From: Acinetobacter nosocomialis
GTDB taxonomy: Bacteria; Pseudomonadota; Gammaproteobacteria; Pseudomonadales; Moraxellaceae
Reading direction: 5' to 3'
Assembly (NCBI GenBank): GCA_025736915.1
Contig: CP107049.1
Span: 3,782,001 to 3,846,000, forward strand
DNA length: 64,000 nt
In this document: positions 35,491-44,761 of the stretch, in pieces
Layout of the letters: each line of letters begins with the position of its first letter
Numbering within the stretch: position 1 is the first letter of the stretch
Position numbers and translations under genes: made by a program
The notes under the pieces: model-generated
Told to the model about the DNA's origin: nothing
What the model saw: the letters and a program-made list of their open reading frames with translations, nothing else
The model's database searches: none

Positions 35491-35514
35491 GGCAAAGCGT
35501 TGCGTTGCTTTGTC
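35491..35514. repeat. REP-like GCTTTG palindromic element, reverse orientation
   Basis: GCAAAGCGTTGCGTTGCTTTG forms an AAAGC/GCTTT hairpin. Its reverse complement contains AAAGCAACGC...CGCTTTG, closely matching the units at 54467-54540. Confidence 0.45.
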
Positions 35515-35564
35515 TCACTCAGTAGAATAGTCACTTTGCAAAATTTGCCTTTGGAGACGCCTAA

Positions 35565-36569
35565 GTGGAGCGACCGACGATTAGCCCTGAACATTTACAG
35601 GAAGCTGCTGAAAATTTATCTACAATTCGAGATTTTATTCGTTTTGGGGTATCAGCATTACGTCAACATGATGCACATTTAGGACAAGGTACTGAAGATT
35701 ATTTTGCAGAAAGTTCTGCATTAGTTTTACAAACCTTATCTCTTGAATGGTCAGCAGACTCAGAGATTTTAGATGCTAAACTTTTACCAAGTGAAAAAGC
35801 AGAATTCTTAAGTTTGTTAGAACGTCGTATTAATGACCGTATTCCGACTTCTTATTTATTAAATTTAGCTTACTTCTTTAATAAGCCATTTTATGTAGAT
35901 GAACGTGTACTTATTCCGCGTTCACCAATCGCAGAGTTAATTGAGCAACGTTTTGCACCATATTGTTTAGATGAAAATGGTCAAATGCGTGAAGCACTCA
36001 ACAACTTACCAGAAAATACCAAGCCTAAGACACCACAACGTATTTTAGACATGTGTACAGGTTCTGGCTGTATTGCGGTAGCTTTAGCTTATGCTTATCC
36101 AGATGCTGAAGTAGATGCAACAGACATCTCTAAAGAAGCTTTAGAAGTAGCATCGATTAATGTTGAACATCACAATAAGCAATATCAAGTTGCGTTACTT
36201 GAATCTGATTTATTCGCCAAGATTCCAGCTGAAAACCAGTACGATTTAATCGTAAGTAACCCGCCGTACGTTGATGCCGAAGATATGGCTGACTTACCAG
36301 AAGAGTTTTTGCATGAGCCTGAACTTGCATTAGCAGCAGGACAAGATGGTTTAGACTTAGTTCGTAAAATGTTAGCTCAAGCGGCAGATTATTTAACAGA
36401 AGATGGTTTAATTGTAATTGAAGTCGGTAACTCTGAATGGGCTATGCGTCAGAACTTCAATACTGTTGAGTTTAACTGGCTTACTTTCCAAAAAGGTGGT
36501 TCAGGTATTTTTGCTTTGACTGCTGAACAATGTCGTCGTTATAGAAAATTATTTGCAGAACAAGCTTAA
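35565..36569 (+). CDS. prmB: 50S ribosomal protein L3 glutamine methyltransferase
   Basis: A 334-residue SAM methyltransferase that N5-methylates a glutamine of ribosomal protein L3. SAM motif I is ILDMCTGSGCIAVALAY; the catalytic tetrapeptide is SNPPYVD (Asn-Pro-Pro-Tyr). An N-terminal helical domain (LIPRSPIAELIEQRF before the MTase fold) is typical. GTG start, with TTGGAG ahead. aroC follows 12 bp downstream in the same operon, the common prmB-aroC order. Confidence 0.94.
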   Translation: MERPTISPEHLQEAAENLSTIRDFIRFGVSALRQHDAHLGQGTEDYFAESSALVLQTLSLEWSADSEILDAKLLPSEKAEFLSLLERRINDRIPTSYLLNLAYFFNKPFYVDERVLIPRSPIAELIEQRFAPYCLDENGQMREALNNLPENTKPKTPQRILDMCTGSGCIAVALAYAYPDAEVDATDISKEALEVASINVEHHNKQYQVALLESDLFAKIPAENQYDLIVSNPPYVDAEDMADLPEEFLHEPELALAAGQDGLDLVRKMLAQAADYLTEDGLIVIEVGNSEWAMRQNFNTVEFNWLTFQKGGSGIFALTAEQCRRYRKLFAEQA

Positions 36570-36581
36570 GGAGTTGTACGT

Positions 36582-37673
36582 ATGGCAGGGAACACTATTG
36601 GACAACTCTTTCGTGTAACCACATGCGGTGAATCGCATGGTGTTGGTTTAATGGCAATTGTTGATGGAGTGCCACCAGGCCTTGCATTAACAGCAGAAGA
36701 TCTGCAAATAGATTTGGACCGCCGTAAGCCTGGTACATCGAAATTTGCTACCCAGCGTAAAGAACCTGATCAAGTTGAAATCATTTCAGGGGTATTTGAG
36801 GGTAAAACCACAGGTACACCAATTGGTTTACTCATTCGTAATACTGACCAAAAATCGAAAGATTATGGGAATATTGCGCAAACCTTTAGACCGGGTCACG
36901 CGGATTATACTTATACACAAAAGTATGGTTTCCGTGATTATCGTGGTGGTGGCCGTTCAAGTGCTCGTGAAACTGCTATGCGTGTTGCAGCTGGTGCTAT
37001 TGCGAAGAAATATTTAGCAGAAAAATTTGGTGTCTTGATTCGTGGTCATGTCACTCAAATTGGTAACGAAGTTGCCGAAAAACTCGATTGGAATGAAGTT
37101 CCAAATAATCCGTTTTTCTGTGGCGATGCAGACGCTGTTCCTCGTTTTGAAGCATTGGTTACGTCTTTACGTGAACAAGGCACCAGCTGTGGCGCTAAGC
37201 TAGAAATCTTAGCTGAGAAAGTTCCTGTAGGTTGGGGTGAGCCTGTTTTTGACCGTTTAGATGCTGATATCGCACATGCCATGATGAGTATTAATGCGGT
37301 TAAAGGTGTTGAAATTGGTGATGGTTTTGCTGTAGCAGGTCAGTTTGGTCATGAAACACGTGATGAATTGACGAGTCAGGGCTTCTTGGCGAATCATGCT
37401 GGTGGTATTTTGGGCGGTATCTCAAGTGGTCAAACCATTCGTGTAGCAATTGCACTAAAACCGACTGCAAGTATTACTACTCCAGGTAAAACGATTAATT
37501 TAAATCGTGAAGATACTGATGTGTTAACTAAAGGCCGTCATGATCCGTGCGTGGGCGTTCGAGCAACTCCAATTGCTGAAGCAATGTTAGCAATAGTTTT
37601 AATGGACCATTTCTTGCGAAATCGTGCTCAAAATGCAGATGTTGTTCCTCCATTTGCACCAATTGAACCATAG
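36582..37673 (+). CDS. aroC: Chorismate synthase
   Basis: Last common enzyme of aromatic biosynthesis: converts EPSP to chorismate with reduced FMN. The 363-residue length is typical. Signatures: [19 protein letters not shown] at the N-terminus, [29 protein letters not shown] and [24 protein letters not shown] block ([20 protein letters not shown]), then [23 protein letters not shown] precedes the ATG. Confidence 0.97.
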   Translation: MAGNTIGQLFRVTTCGESHGVGLMAIVDGVPPGLALTAEDLQIDLDRRKPGTSKFATQRKEPDQVEIISGVFEGKTTGTPIGLLIRNTDQKSKDYGNIAQTFRPGHADYTYTQKYGFRDYRGGGRSSARETAMRVAAGAIAKKYLAEKFGVLIRGHVTQIGNEVAEKLDWNEVPNNPFFCGDADAVPRFEALVTSLREQGTSCGAKLEILAEKVPVGWGEPVFDRLDADIAHAMMSINAVKGVEIGDGFAVAGQFGHETRDELTSQGFLANHAGGILGGISSGQTIRVAIALKPTASITTPGKTINLNREDTDVLTKGRHDPCVGVRATPIAEAMLAIVLMDHFLRNRAQNADVVPPFAPIEP

Positions 37674-37688
37674 AGACTTGGTTGACGT

Positions 37689-37725
37689 AAAAAAGCCACA
37701 TAACTCAAAGTATGTGGCTTTTTTA
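37689..37725. terminator. Bidirectional terminator between aroC and the diguanylate cyclase
   Basis: A perfect 14-bp stem (AAAAAAGCCACATA at 37689-37702 with 37711-37724) and a T run. Confidence 0.9.
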
Positions 37726-37770
37726 TTGTTATTGAGCGCAATTTTTTAATTAAAAGACCTATTAATAATT

Positions 37771-39000
37771 TTAAGTTAAATCTACAATTTGTTCTTGATT
37801 TACAGCAATTTGATACTGATTGCGACCATTTGTTTTTGCTTGATAGAGTGCATGATCTGCACGGCTAACAAAGGCAGAAATTGAATCATTTAAACGCGGA
37901 ATTGTGGTTGCCACACCCACACTAATGGTTACGTATGGTGAAACGTTACTACATGGATGAACAATGGCAATTTTTTTAATTGCGTTCATTAATCTTTCGA
38001 CTTGAATTTGAGCTTGCTGAGCATTAGTCATAGGGAAGAGAAGTAAAAATTCTTCACCACCATAACGGGCAACTAAATCTCCACTACGAGCAGCAATTGA
38101 AGAAATTGCTGTAGCAATATCTTTTAAGCACTTATCGCCTTTAAGATGTCCTAAGGTATCGTTATAGGGTTTAAAGAAGTCGATATCCACCATCATAATA
38201 GTAAGTGGTGTTTCATGGCGTAGTGCACGACGCCATTCATTATCTAGTGTTTCATCAAGATAACGTCGATTAGCAAGCCCAGTTAAAGCATCTTGCTGTG
38301 AAAGCAAAGACAACTGCTGCGCTTGTTGCATGAGTTCAATACGGTTGAGCTCAATCATACAGTTTTGTAAATAGTTTTCTCGATGCTGACGGTCTGTAGC
38401 ATAGGCAAGTGTCATTCCTAAGAAACTACTAAACGTATATGTGCGATTCAAAAAGGTCCAATCTATGTCGCCTTTCACATAAGTACTGACTAAAATACCA
38501 ACCAAACCGCCAACCCATCCTGCAATGATCGCAGTATAAAAGCGCATACCTACCGCACCGTAGATAATCACAATCGCATACATCATTGCTGCATGAAAAA
38601 GTACATTATCTTGGCCATTTTCTAAAACGTTAATTAAAATAAAGGTGATAGCGACAGCGGAAGCAGAGCCAATTCCGACATAATAATCAAACCACTGATT
38701 TAATTTTTTAATAAACGATAAAATCCACGCAATTAAAACAATTATACCTACCCAAGAATAATAGCTTAACCAGGATAAAACTTGGTCGGTTGGTAAGACT
38801 TGGTATATACCAAAGCTTAAAAATAAATATAATATTAAAATAATAGGTGCTCTATAGCGAAACTCATAGGCCGCACCATTTTGATATTGAAAACGATAGA
38901 TCGTTTCAAGTTGCTTTGGAAACCATACGAAATTTAATCCGCGTGTGGTTAATAAATCTATTTGTTCCTGTCCCAATATATTGGAACCTTGCAACTTCAT
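37771..39000 (-). CDS. Membrane-bound GGDEF diguanylate cyclase
   Basis: A 409-residue protein. The N-terminal part (about 50-210) holds six or so membrane helices without a recognised sensor domain, followed by a short coiled coil (IELMQQAQQLSLLSQ) and a GGDEF domain (about 240-400) with active-site GGEEF and the allosteric I-site RSGD five residues upstream. It is thus expected to make cyclic di-GMP from GTP with product inhibition. No EAL domain. It is convergent with aroC. Confidence 0.92.
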   Translation of the reverse strand: MKLQGSNILGQEQIDLLTTRGLNFVWFPKQLETIYRFQYQNGAAYEFRYRAPIILILYLFLSFGIYQVLPTDQVLSWLSYYSWVGIIVLIAWILSFIKKLNQWFDYYVGIGSASAVAITFILINVLENGQDNVLFHAAMMYAIVIIYGAVGMRFYTAIIAGWVGGLVGILVSTYVKGDIDWTFLNRTYTFSSFLGMTLAYATDRQHRENYLQNCMIELNRIELMQQAQQLSLLSQQDALTGLANRRYLDETLDNEWRRALRHETPLTIMMVDIDFFKPYNDTLGHLKGDKCLKDIATAISSIAARSGDLVARYGGEEFLLLFPMTNAQQAQIQVERLMNAIKKIAIVHPCSNVSPYVTISVGVATTIPRLNDSISAFVSRADHALYQAKTNGRNQYQIAVNQEQIVDLT

Positions 39001-39320
39001 AATTAATGCTCTCTATATTGGAAGTTGGCATAAAATGCGACTTGTTTTATTAAAGTTCCATCTAAAAATATTGGTTATATATTGTGTGGTTTATTCAAAA
39101 TAATAATACAGATTTTTTAAAAAAGTAATGATTTTTATAGGTCCTTATTGTGATAAAAATCACGACATTTCAATGATTAGCGTCACAATTATCTAAAGAT
39201 TCAAAACCTTTGAGAAAAAATTACTAATGGTCGATTAAAGATTGTATCTTTATCATTTTCGGATAGACTTATAGCCGTGAAGTACAGATGATTGCTGTCA
39301 TATAAATAGGAAAATTAGCA
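39001..39320. other. 320-bp divergent regulatory region
   Basis: Between the divergent diguanylate cyclase and TenA-like genes. TGTGA-TAAAAA-TCACG at 39149-39164 resembles a CRP/Vfr site. Otherwise AT-rich; promoters are likely but none can be picked with certainty. An unrelated TGGCAT-like tract at 39026 lacks sigma-54 spacing. Confidence 0.4.
39149..39164. promoter_or_regulatory. CRP/Vfr-like binding site
   Basis: TGTGATAAAAATCACG matches the TGTGA-N6-TCACA consensus at 9 of 10 half-site bases. It is 157 bp before the TenA-like start and 149 bp before the diguanylate cyclase start. Confidence 0.4.
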
Positions 39321-40073
39321 ATGACTGCTTTAAATCAATATGGAATGAGTTTAGAAATTACAGCGCATAATGAATGGTCTCAGCGGTTTTGGGATGATCT
39401 TTTACCGGTTAAGGAGCGGGTGAGTAAACATCCGTTTTTTACTGAAATGGCCAATGGGGGATTGAGCCTAGAAAGTTTCCGTTATGCTTTACTTAATTTC
39501 TATCCACTGGTTGCACATTTCCCGTCATATATGGCTGGTGCATTAGCTAAGGCGACTGCTTTTGCTGAACCGGGTGTAACAGAAACACGAGATTGGTTAA
39601 TTCAAAATATTAAAGTCGAAGAACGCCATTTACAGTGGTATCGTGATTGGGCGAAGGGTTTTGGGTTAACTGTAGACCAGCTTGATAGCGTGCGGCCCCC
39701 AGCTGCAATGAATGCGGTGAATCACTTTTTATGGAATATGAGTCATCGTGGTAATTTAGCTGAATGTTTAGCTGCGACCAATTTAGCAATTGAATGGGCG
39801 ACAGGCGACTGGTCTATTCAGGTCTATAAAGGTATTCATGCTTATACAGACCACCCTGACGTCACGATTGATAAGCGTTCTTTAGCTTGGTTACGTGCTC
39901 ATGCTCATTATGATGACTTACATCCTTATGAAGCCATGGAGTTGATTAAACGTTTGTCGAATGACCGACCAGATTGGCAGCAAAAAGCATTTCATGCTGC
40001 CGAAGAAGGATTACGTTATTACGAGCTGGCTTTAGATGATTGCTATAGAGTACAGCTTAAAGCTTCTGCTTGA
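39321..40073 (+). CDS. TenA/PqqC-like heme-oxygenase-fold protein (CADD-like)
   Basis: A 250-residue all-helical protein. WDDLLPVKERVSKHPFFTEMANGGLSLESFRYALLNFYPLVAHFPSYMAGAL and TRDWLIQNIKVEERHLQWYRDWAKGFGL are typical of the TenA/PqqC/CADD fold. The C-terminal part has His194-x3-Asp198-x2-His201 (within HAHYDDLH), the spacing of the diiron ligands in Chlamydia CADD, and Glu158 in LAIEW. The classical TenA thiaminase Cys is absent. So a metal-dependent oxidase is a plausible role; the label transcriptional regulator used for TenA is misleading. GGAAAATTAGCA precedes the start. It is monocistronic. Confidence 0.75.
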   Translation: MTALNQYGMSLEITAHNEWSQRFWDDLLPVKERVSKHPFFTEMANGGLSLESFRYALLNFYPLVAHFPSYMAGALAKATAFAEPGVTETRDWLIQNIKVEERHLQWYRDWAKGFGLTVDQLDSVRPPAAMNAVNHFLWNMSHRGNLAECLAATNLAIEWATGDWSIQVYKGIHAYTDHPDVTIDKRSLAWLRAHAHYDDLHPYEAMELIKRLSNDRPDWQQKAFHAAEEGLRYYELALDDCYRVQLKASA

Positions 40074-40082
40074 TCTCATTTA

Positions 40083-40116
40083 AAAAGGGAGAATATTGTT
40101 AGATATTCTCCCTTTT
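40083..40116. terminator. Bidirectional terminator
   Basis: A perfect 14-bp stem (AAAAGGGAGAATAT with ATATTCTCCCTTTT) between convergent genes. Confidence 0.85.
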
Positions 40117-40119
40117 ATT

Positions 40120-41259
40120 TTATTCAAGTAATTTTAAAAGTTTTGCCCGATAAGGTGTTTCTTCGGGTAATAATTCAAGTAGGCGTTCAACGGCATCCAC
40201 ACGGTCAGGTACACGACTGACTACACGTAACAGTTGGTCTATATCGTCAATTTGATAAATTACATGGCTCAATCGAGCATCAAAACAGTCTCTCCAAGCA
40301 CATAAAAATGGACTTTCTGACTTGGCTAAAAAACTACCTCTATAAAGTGTTAAAGTGGTTGCAGTAAAACCTAGGTTTAATGCCTGCTCAGCCATAAGAA
40401 AGTCACATTGAATTTCACAGTTAAGTCTATATGGTCGCGACTCGATCACATCGGGAATCAGGTTTCGAAGCTGTGAAAGCTCGGCTTTTAGTGTAGTGGT
40501 ACTCACTGGGCGGTCGCCATATAAGGCGTAGTGCAGTTCTTCTAGGTTTATACCTTCTGGGCACAGCGCAAGAATACATAAAATTTCGATTTGGCGCTGT
40601 GTAAGTGTTAAACCATGTTGATTGTATTGAACTTTAGGTGTGCCTAAAGCCTTAATATATAAAATGTTTTTTTGATGAAGTTGAATGGCTTGTTTTACAA
40701 TATCGGCACAACGTTCAACAGCTAAAATTCCAAGAGAGTTATGCTTTTGGTACTTCGTTGATAGGTTCATAATGCCGTAAAACTGGCCTGTACTTGCATC
40801 GGTTATAGGTGCTGCATAACATACCCAGTCTCTAACGCTGTTCATCTGATTTTCATGCGAATAAACACAGCTTGCAGCATGTGTATTTAGGGCAAGACCA
40901 ATTGCATTTTGTCCAACTGCTTGAGTTGACCATTGCCCACCTTCAACAAAATGGACCTGTTCAGCAGATGAACGCATAGGCGTACTACTCCATGTCCAGA
41001 GTAACGTACCGTGAGGATCAGTCACACCAATGGCCATATCTGCATCTTCAGCAATGTGCATCAAATTTCTATGACACTCTTGGATTGAACGACCAAATAA
41101 GGAATGTTCCCATTCCTGATCAAGATCAAATATAGGGGCCGCATCTAGATCGAGTGACGGTTTTTTTCCTAAACAAGGTGATTCAGAGGTTGTTTCCGGT
41201 CTAAAGAAAGACGGAAGGTTATCTGTAGAAGGCAATAATAGTTGTTTTGACATATCCAT
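40120..41259 (-). CDS. AcoR-like GAF sensor with winged-helix output (probable acetoin regulator)
   Basis: A 379-residue regulator. Residues about 50-200 match the sensory region of AcoR: SIQECHRNLMHIAEDADMAIGVTDPHGTLLWTW, then WSTQAVGQNAIGLAL, SVRDWVCYAAPITD, FYGIMNLSTKYQKHN. The output half differs: LTLTQRQIEILCILAL...LEELHYALYGDRPVSTTTLKAELSQLRNLIPD (about 220-285) is an OmpR/SARP-type winged helix, and there is no AAA+ domain, GAFTGA loop or Fis helix-turn-helix. The tail after it may be a small helical domain. Position beside lipA and aco genes suggests it controls acetoin use. Confidence 0.78.
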   Translation of the reverse strand: MDMSKQLLLPSTDNLPSFFRPETTSESPCLGKKPSLDLDAAPIFDLDQEWEHSLFGRSIQECHRNLMHIAEDADMAIGVTDPHGTLLWTWSSTPMRSSAEQVHFVEGGQWSTQAVGQNAIGLALNTHAASCVYSHENQMNSVRDWVCYAAPITDASTGQFYGIMNLSTKYQKHNSLGILAVERCADIVKQAIQLHQKNILYIKALGTPKVQYNQHGLTLTQRQIEILCILALCPEGINLEELHYALYGDRPVSTTTLKAELSQLRNLIPDVIESRPYRLNCEIQCDFLMAEQALNLGFTATTLTLYRGSFLAKSESPFLCAWRDCFDARLSHVIYQIDDIDQLLRVVSRVPDRVDAVERLLELLPEETPYRAKLLKLLE

Positions 41260-41415
41260 ATCGAAATTCCTTTATCGTTGAAATGGCGTATCCGTAGCCG
41301 CTCAACAGGTTTAGCTTTCTTATTGTGACTATTTCCTCTTATTTCATTTACCTTAAATAATTTTAAAGGGTTTGACCATTAGCCAATTGGGTAAGTTTTG
41401 TTATTTTGTCTTTTC

Positions 41416-42402
41416 CTAAGACAAAACGTCCTCTCTTGAAAATGGCTTTGGTACAGATTCACCGAAATATTGCCGGTCGGCAAAATAGCTAGAACGGACC
41501 ATCGGCGCACTCCAGATATTTTTAAAGCCTAAACGCTGGCCATGCTGAGTGTATCTTTCAAATTCTTGTAAATTCACAAACCGGTGAATAGGGGCATGTG
41601 ATTTAGAGGGCTGTAAATATTGTCCAATAGTCACTAAATCTACATCATGATCTTTTAAATCGTTGAGTAGAGCAATAACCTCAGCTTCAATTTCTCCTAA
41701 TCCAACCATCAGACCACATTTGGTTTTAATATCTGGACAGTATTTCTTAAAACGTTTTAATAAATTTAACGAATGCTGATAGTCCGAACCAGGGCGTATC
41801 GCTTTATACAAACGTGGCACTGTCTCAATATTATGATTAAACACATCGGGTGGTGATAAGCTTAATGTAGAGAGTGCTGTTTCTAAACGGCCACGAAAGT
41901 CTGGAACTAAAATTTCAATTAGCGTATCTGGACAACGTTTCCTAATTTCTTCAATGCATTTTACAAAATGTGCTGCGCCACCATCGTGTAGATCATCACG
42001 GTCTACAGAGGTAATCACGACATATTTTAAGTTTAGGTTAGCGACTGTTTCTGCCAGATGCTTAGGTTCATTTTCATCTAAAGGCATTGGACGACCATGA
42101 GCTACATCGCAGAAAGGGCAACGTCTTGTACAAATATCTCCCATAATCATAAATGTTGCCGTACCTCCACCAAAACATTCCGGTAAATTTGGACACGCCG
42201 CTTCTTCGCAAACACTGTGTAACTTCTGTTGGCGCAGCAAATTTTTTATGCGTTTAATTTCTTCAAAATCGGTTATTTTGGCTCTAATCCAATCCGGTTT
42301 AGTGGGTAACTCTTCTGTAGGTAAAATTTTAATCGGAATGCGAGCAACTTTATCCGCTCCTCTTAATTTAATACCAGTTTCTATTTGCCTTTTTAAGTCC
42401 AT
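41416..42402 (-). CDS. lipA: Lipoyl synthase
   Basis: A 328-residue radical-SAM enzyme that inserts two sulfurs into octanoyl groups on E2 proteins. It shows the radical-SAM CxxxCxxC in [15 protein letters not shown] and the auxiliary cluster cysteines in [13 protein letters not shown], plus the C-terminal R-S-S-Y motif that completes the cluster. It lies divergent from the acetoin dehydrogenase operon. Bacteria usually have a lipA beside lipB, so this may be a second copy dedicated to AcoC. Confidence 0.93.
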   Translation of the reverse strand: MDLKRQIETGIKLRGADKVARIPIKILPTEELPTKPDWIRAKITDFEEIKRIKNLLRQQKLHSVCEEAACPNLPECFGGGTATFMIMGDICTRRCPFCDVAHGRPMPLDENEPKHLAETVANLNLKYVVITSVDRDDLHDGGAAHFVKCIEEIRKRCPDTLIEILVPDFRGRLETALSTLSLSPPDVFNHNIETVPRLYKAIRPGSDYQHSLNLLKRFKKYCPDIKTKCGLMVGLGEIEAEVIALLNDLKDHDVDLVTIGQYLQPSKSHAPIHRFVNLQEFERYTQHGQRLGFKNIWSAPMVRSSYFADRQYFGESVPKPFSREDVLS

Positions 42403-42764
42403 ATATAAAATTCCATTTTATATTAAATAATTTTCAACTAGACTCTATATAATAAAAATCCTTATAATTTAAATAAAGAATATGGAGTTTATTAATGAGC
42501 GTAGTGCACAGCTAATATTATAAATTAATAAAGGTTGGTTAAAGGTTTGTTTCACAAGTTAATGAAATGTATTAAAATTTTTTAATTTTATTTTTGCTAT
42601 GCAAGTTTTTGAAAAATAAAAAATAATAACCATAAAAACTATTTAAAACTTTTTAGTCTAATAGCATATTAAATTAAATTGAGCTTTATTATTTATAGCG
42701 AAATATATAATTCTCGCTGAAACTTGGTTGATTTTTAATAATCAAGATAATAAAGGAAAAGGAT
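42403..42764. other. 362-bp divergent control region of lipA and the aco operon
   Basis: Very AT-rich. The aco side holds a TATAAT box (42706-42711) overlapped by AGCGA-N12-TCGCT (42697-42718), and a hairpin TTGATT/AATCAA around 42727-42744. No TGGCAC-N5-TTGCA sigma-54 promoter was seen. GGAAAAGG precedes acoA. Confidence 0.45.
42697..42718 (+). promoter_or_regulatory. Possible aco operon promoter with overlapping inverted repeat
   Basis: TATAAT at 42706-42711 inside the inverted repeat AGCGA-N12-TCGCT. No -35 hexamer at good spacing is obvious, which would suit an activator-dependent promoter. Located about 50 bp before acoA. Confidence 0.35.
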
Positions 42765-43727
42765 ATGCAATTAACGGAAGAGCAATTACTCGCAGCATAT
42801 AAACGCATGCGCGATATTCGTGAATTTGAGGATCGACTTCACGAAGAAAATACCAATGGTGATATTCCTGGCTTTATTCACTTATACAGTGGTGAAGAAG
42901 CTGTAGCAGTCGGGATTTGCGAAAATTTAACCGACAAAGACTATATCACTTCAACACACCGTGGACATGGACACTGTATTGCAAAAGGCTGTGATATTCA
43001 CGCCATGATGCTGGAAATTTTCGGTAAAGATGACGGGCTATGCCGTGGAAAAGGCGGTTCTATGCATATTGCCGATTTAGATAAAGGTATGCTCGGTGCC
43101 AACGGGATTGTGGGTGGTGGGCCTCCTTTAGCAATTGGTGCAGCGTTGACAGCGAAAACTTTAAAGACTGGTGGCGTCGGACTGTCTTTTACAGGTGATG
43201 GTGGTTCAAACCAAGGCCTTACTTTTGAAGCGATGAACATGGCTGTTGTTCTTAAACTTCCTGTGATTTTCGTTTTTGAAAATAACGGTTTTGGTGAGGG
43301 AACTGGTCATGATTACGCTGTAGGAAGCAAAGACATTGCTGGTCGTGCAGCAGGCTTTGGTTTACCGGCAGTTAAAGTTGATGGTACAGACTTCTTTGCC
43401 GTCTATGAAGCCGCTCAAACTGCCATTGAACGCGCGCGCCGTGGTGAAGGTCCAAGCGTGATTGAAACCATCACAAACCGTTTTTATGGCCACTTCGAAG
43501 GTGATCCTGGCTTGATTCGTTCTAAAGAAGAAGTCGAGTTCATCAAAGAAAATAAAGATCCTTTGAAAATTTTCCGAGAAAAAGTCAAAGGCAAAATTGA
43601 TGAAGCCAAACTAGACGAGATTGATGCAGCTTCAAAGGCAAATGTTGATGATGCCGTTGCTAAAGCCCGTGCTGCGGCATATCCGAAACCAGAACAACTC
43701 CTTACTGACGTCTATGTCTCTTACTAA
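42765..43727 (+). CDS. acoA: Acetoin dehydrogenase E1 component, alpha subunit
   Basis: The TPP-dependent subunit of the complex that splits acetoin into acetaldehyde and an acetyl group passed to lipoyl-E2. The 320-residue protein has FIHLYSGEEAVAVGICENL, the GGSMHIADLDKGMLGANGIVGGG loop, and the TPP motif GDGGSNQG-x16-NMAVVLKLPVIFVFENN. First gene of a tight plus-strand operon, 13 bp before acoB. Confidence 0.95.
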   Translation: MQLTEEQLLAAYKRMRDIREFEDRLHEENTNGDIPGFIHLYSGEEAVAVGICENLTDKDYITSTHRGHGHCIAKGCDIHAMMLEIFGKDDGLCRGKGGSMHIADLDKGMLGANGIVGGGPPLAIGAALTAKTLKTGGVGLSFTGDGGSNQGLTFEAMNMAVVLKLPVIFVFENNGFGEGTGHDYAVGSKDIAGRAAGFGLPAVKVDGTDFFAVYEAAQTAIERARRGEGPSVIETITNRFYGHFEGDPGLIRSKEEVEFIKENKDPLKIFREKVKGKIDEAKLDEIDAASKANVDDAVAKARAAAYPKPEQLLTDVYVSY

Positions 43728-43740
43728 AGGAATAGTAAAG

Positions 43741-44760
43741 ATGCCAAATAAAAGTTTTCGTAATGCAATTAAAGAAGCCATTGAATCAGAAATGCGCCGT
43801 GATCCAACCGTATTTGTTGTTGGTGAAGATGTCCGCGGTGGGCACGGCGGTAAAAACACTGAAGAAAACCAATTAGAAGGTTTCGGTGGTGTATTGGGCG
43901 TAACCAAAGGTTTATGGACAGAGTTTGGTTCGGAACGTGTTATTGATACGCCAATTACCGAGTCTGCAATTATTGGTATGGCCGCTGGTGCTGCTGCAAC
44001 AGGTTTACGTCCTGTTGCCGATTTAATGTTTATGGATTTCTACGGCGTGTGTCATGACATGCTCTATAACCAAGCCGCTAAATTCCGTTATATGTTTGGT
44101 GGAAAAGCAAAAGCACCCATGGTTGTACGTGGCATGATTGGTGCAGGTTTTTCTGCGGCAGCCCAGCATTCTCAGTCACCATATAACGTATTTGCCGCGG
44201 TTCCGGGCTTAAAAGTTGTGGTTCCATCTAGCCCATATGATGTGAAAGGGCTATTAATTCAGGCTATTCGTGATGATGACCCTGTAGTGTTCTGTGAACA
44301 TAAAATGCTTTATGACATTAAAGGCGAAGTTCCAGATGATGTATATACCATTCCTTTTGGTGTAGCAAATTACACCCGTGAAGGGACAGACGTGACCATT
44401 ATTGCTTTAGGTTTGATGGTACATCGCGCTAATGAAGTGGCAGACAAACTGGCAAAAGATGGCATTTCGGTTGAAGTGGTCGACCCTCGCACAATTTCAC
44501 CTCTGGATGAAGAAGGAATTTTAGAGTCTGTTGCATCGACTGGGCGTGTGGTTATTGTGGATGAATCAGCGGCACGCTGTGGTTTTGGTCACGATGTTGC
44601 TGCACTGATCGCGCAAAAAGGTTTCCACTATTTGAAAGCACCTGTTGAACTCGTAACGCCACCACATACGCCTGTTCCATTCTCTCCAGTTTTAGAAAAA
44701 GAATGGATTCCAAGTGTAGAGCGTATTGAGCAAGCTGTGCGAAAAACATTGGAGGCTTAG
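43741..44760 (+). CDS. acoB: Acetoin dehydrogenase E1 component, beta subunit
   Basis: A 339-residue transketolase-like beta subunit. RDPTVFVVGEDVRGGHGGKNTEE at the N-terminus, ESAIIGMAAGAAATGLRPVADLMFMDF and the C-terminal transketolase domain (IIALGLMVHRANEVADKLAKDGISVEVVDPRTISPLDEE) are typical. AAGGAATAGTAAAG before ATG 43741 decides the start; the longer frame overlaps acoA. One base separates its stop from acoC. Confidence 0.96.
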   Translation: MPNKSFRNAIKEAIESEMRRDPTVFVVGEDVRGGHGGKNTEENQLEGFGGVLGVTKGLWTEFGSERVIDTPITESAIIGMAAGAAATGLRPVADLMFMDFYGVCHDMLYNQAAKFRYMFGGKAKAPMVVRGMIGAGFSAAAQHSQSPYNVFAAVPGLKVVVPSSPYDVKGLLIQAIRDDDPVVFCEHKMLYDIKGEVPDDVYTIPFGVANYTREGTDVTIIALGLMVHRANEVADKLAKDGISVEVVDPRTISPLDEEGILESVASTGRVVIVDESAARCGFGHDVAALIAQKGFHYLKAPVELVTPPHTPVPFSPVLEKEWIPSVERIEQAVRKTLEA

Positions 44761-44761
44761 G

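Noticed and set aside
39020..39042. TTGGCATAAAATGCGAC as sigma-54 promoter for the TenA-like gene
   Set aside because: Only 8 bases separate GG and GC, and it lies 280 bp from the gene.
42403..42764. Sigma-54 promoter expected before an acetoin operon
   Set aside because: I searched for TGGCAC-N5-TTGCA and relatives and found none with correct spacing.
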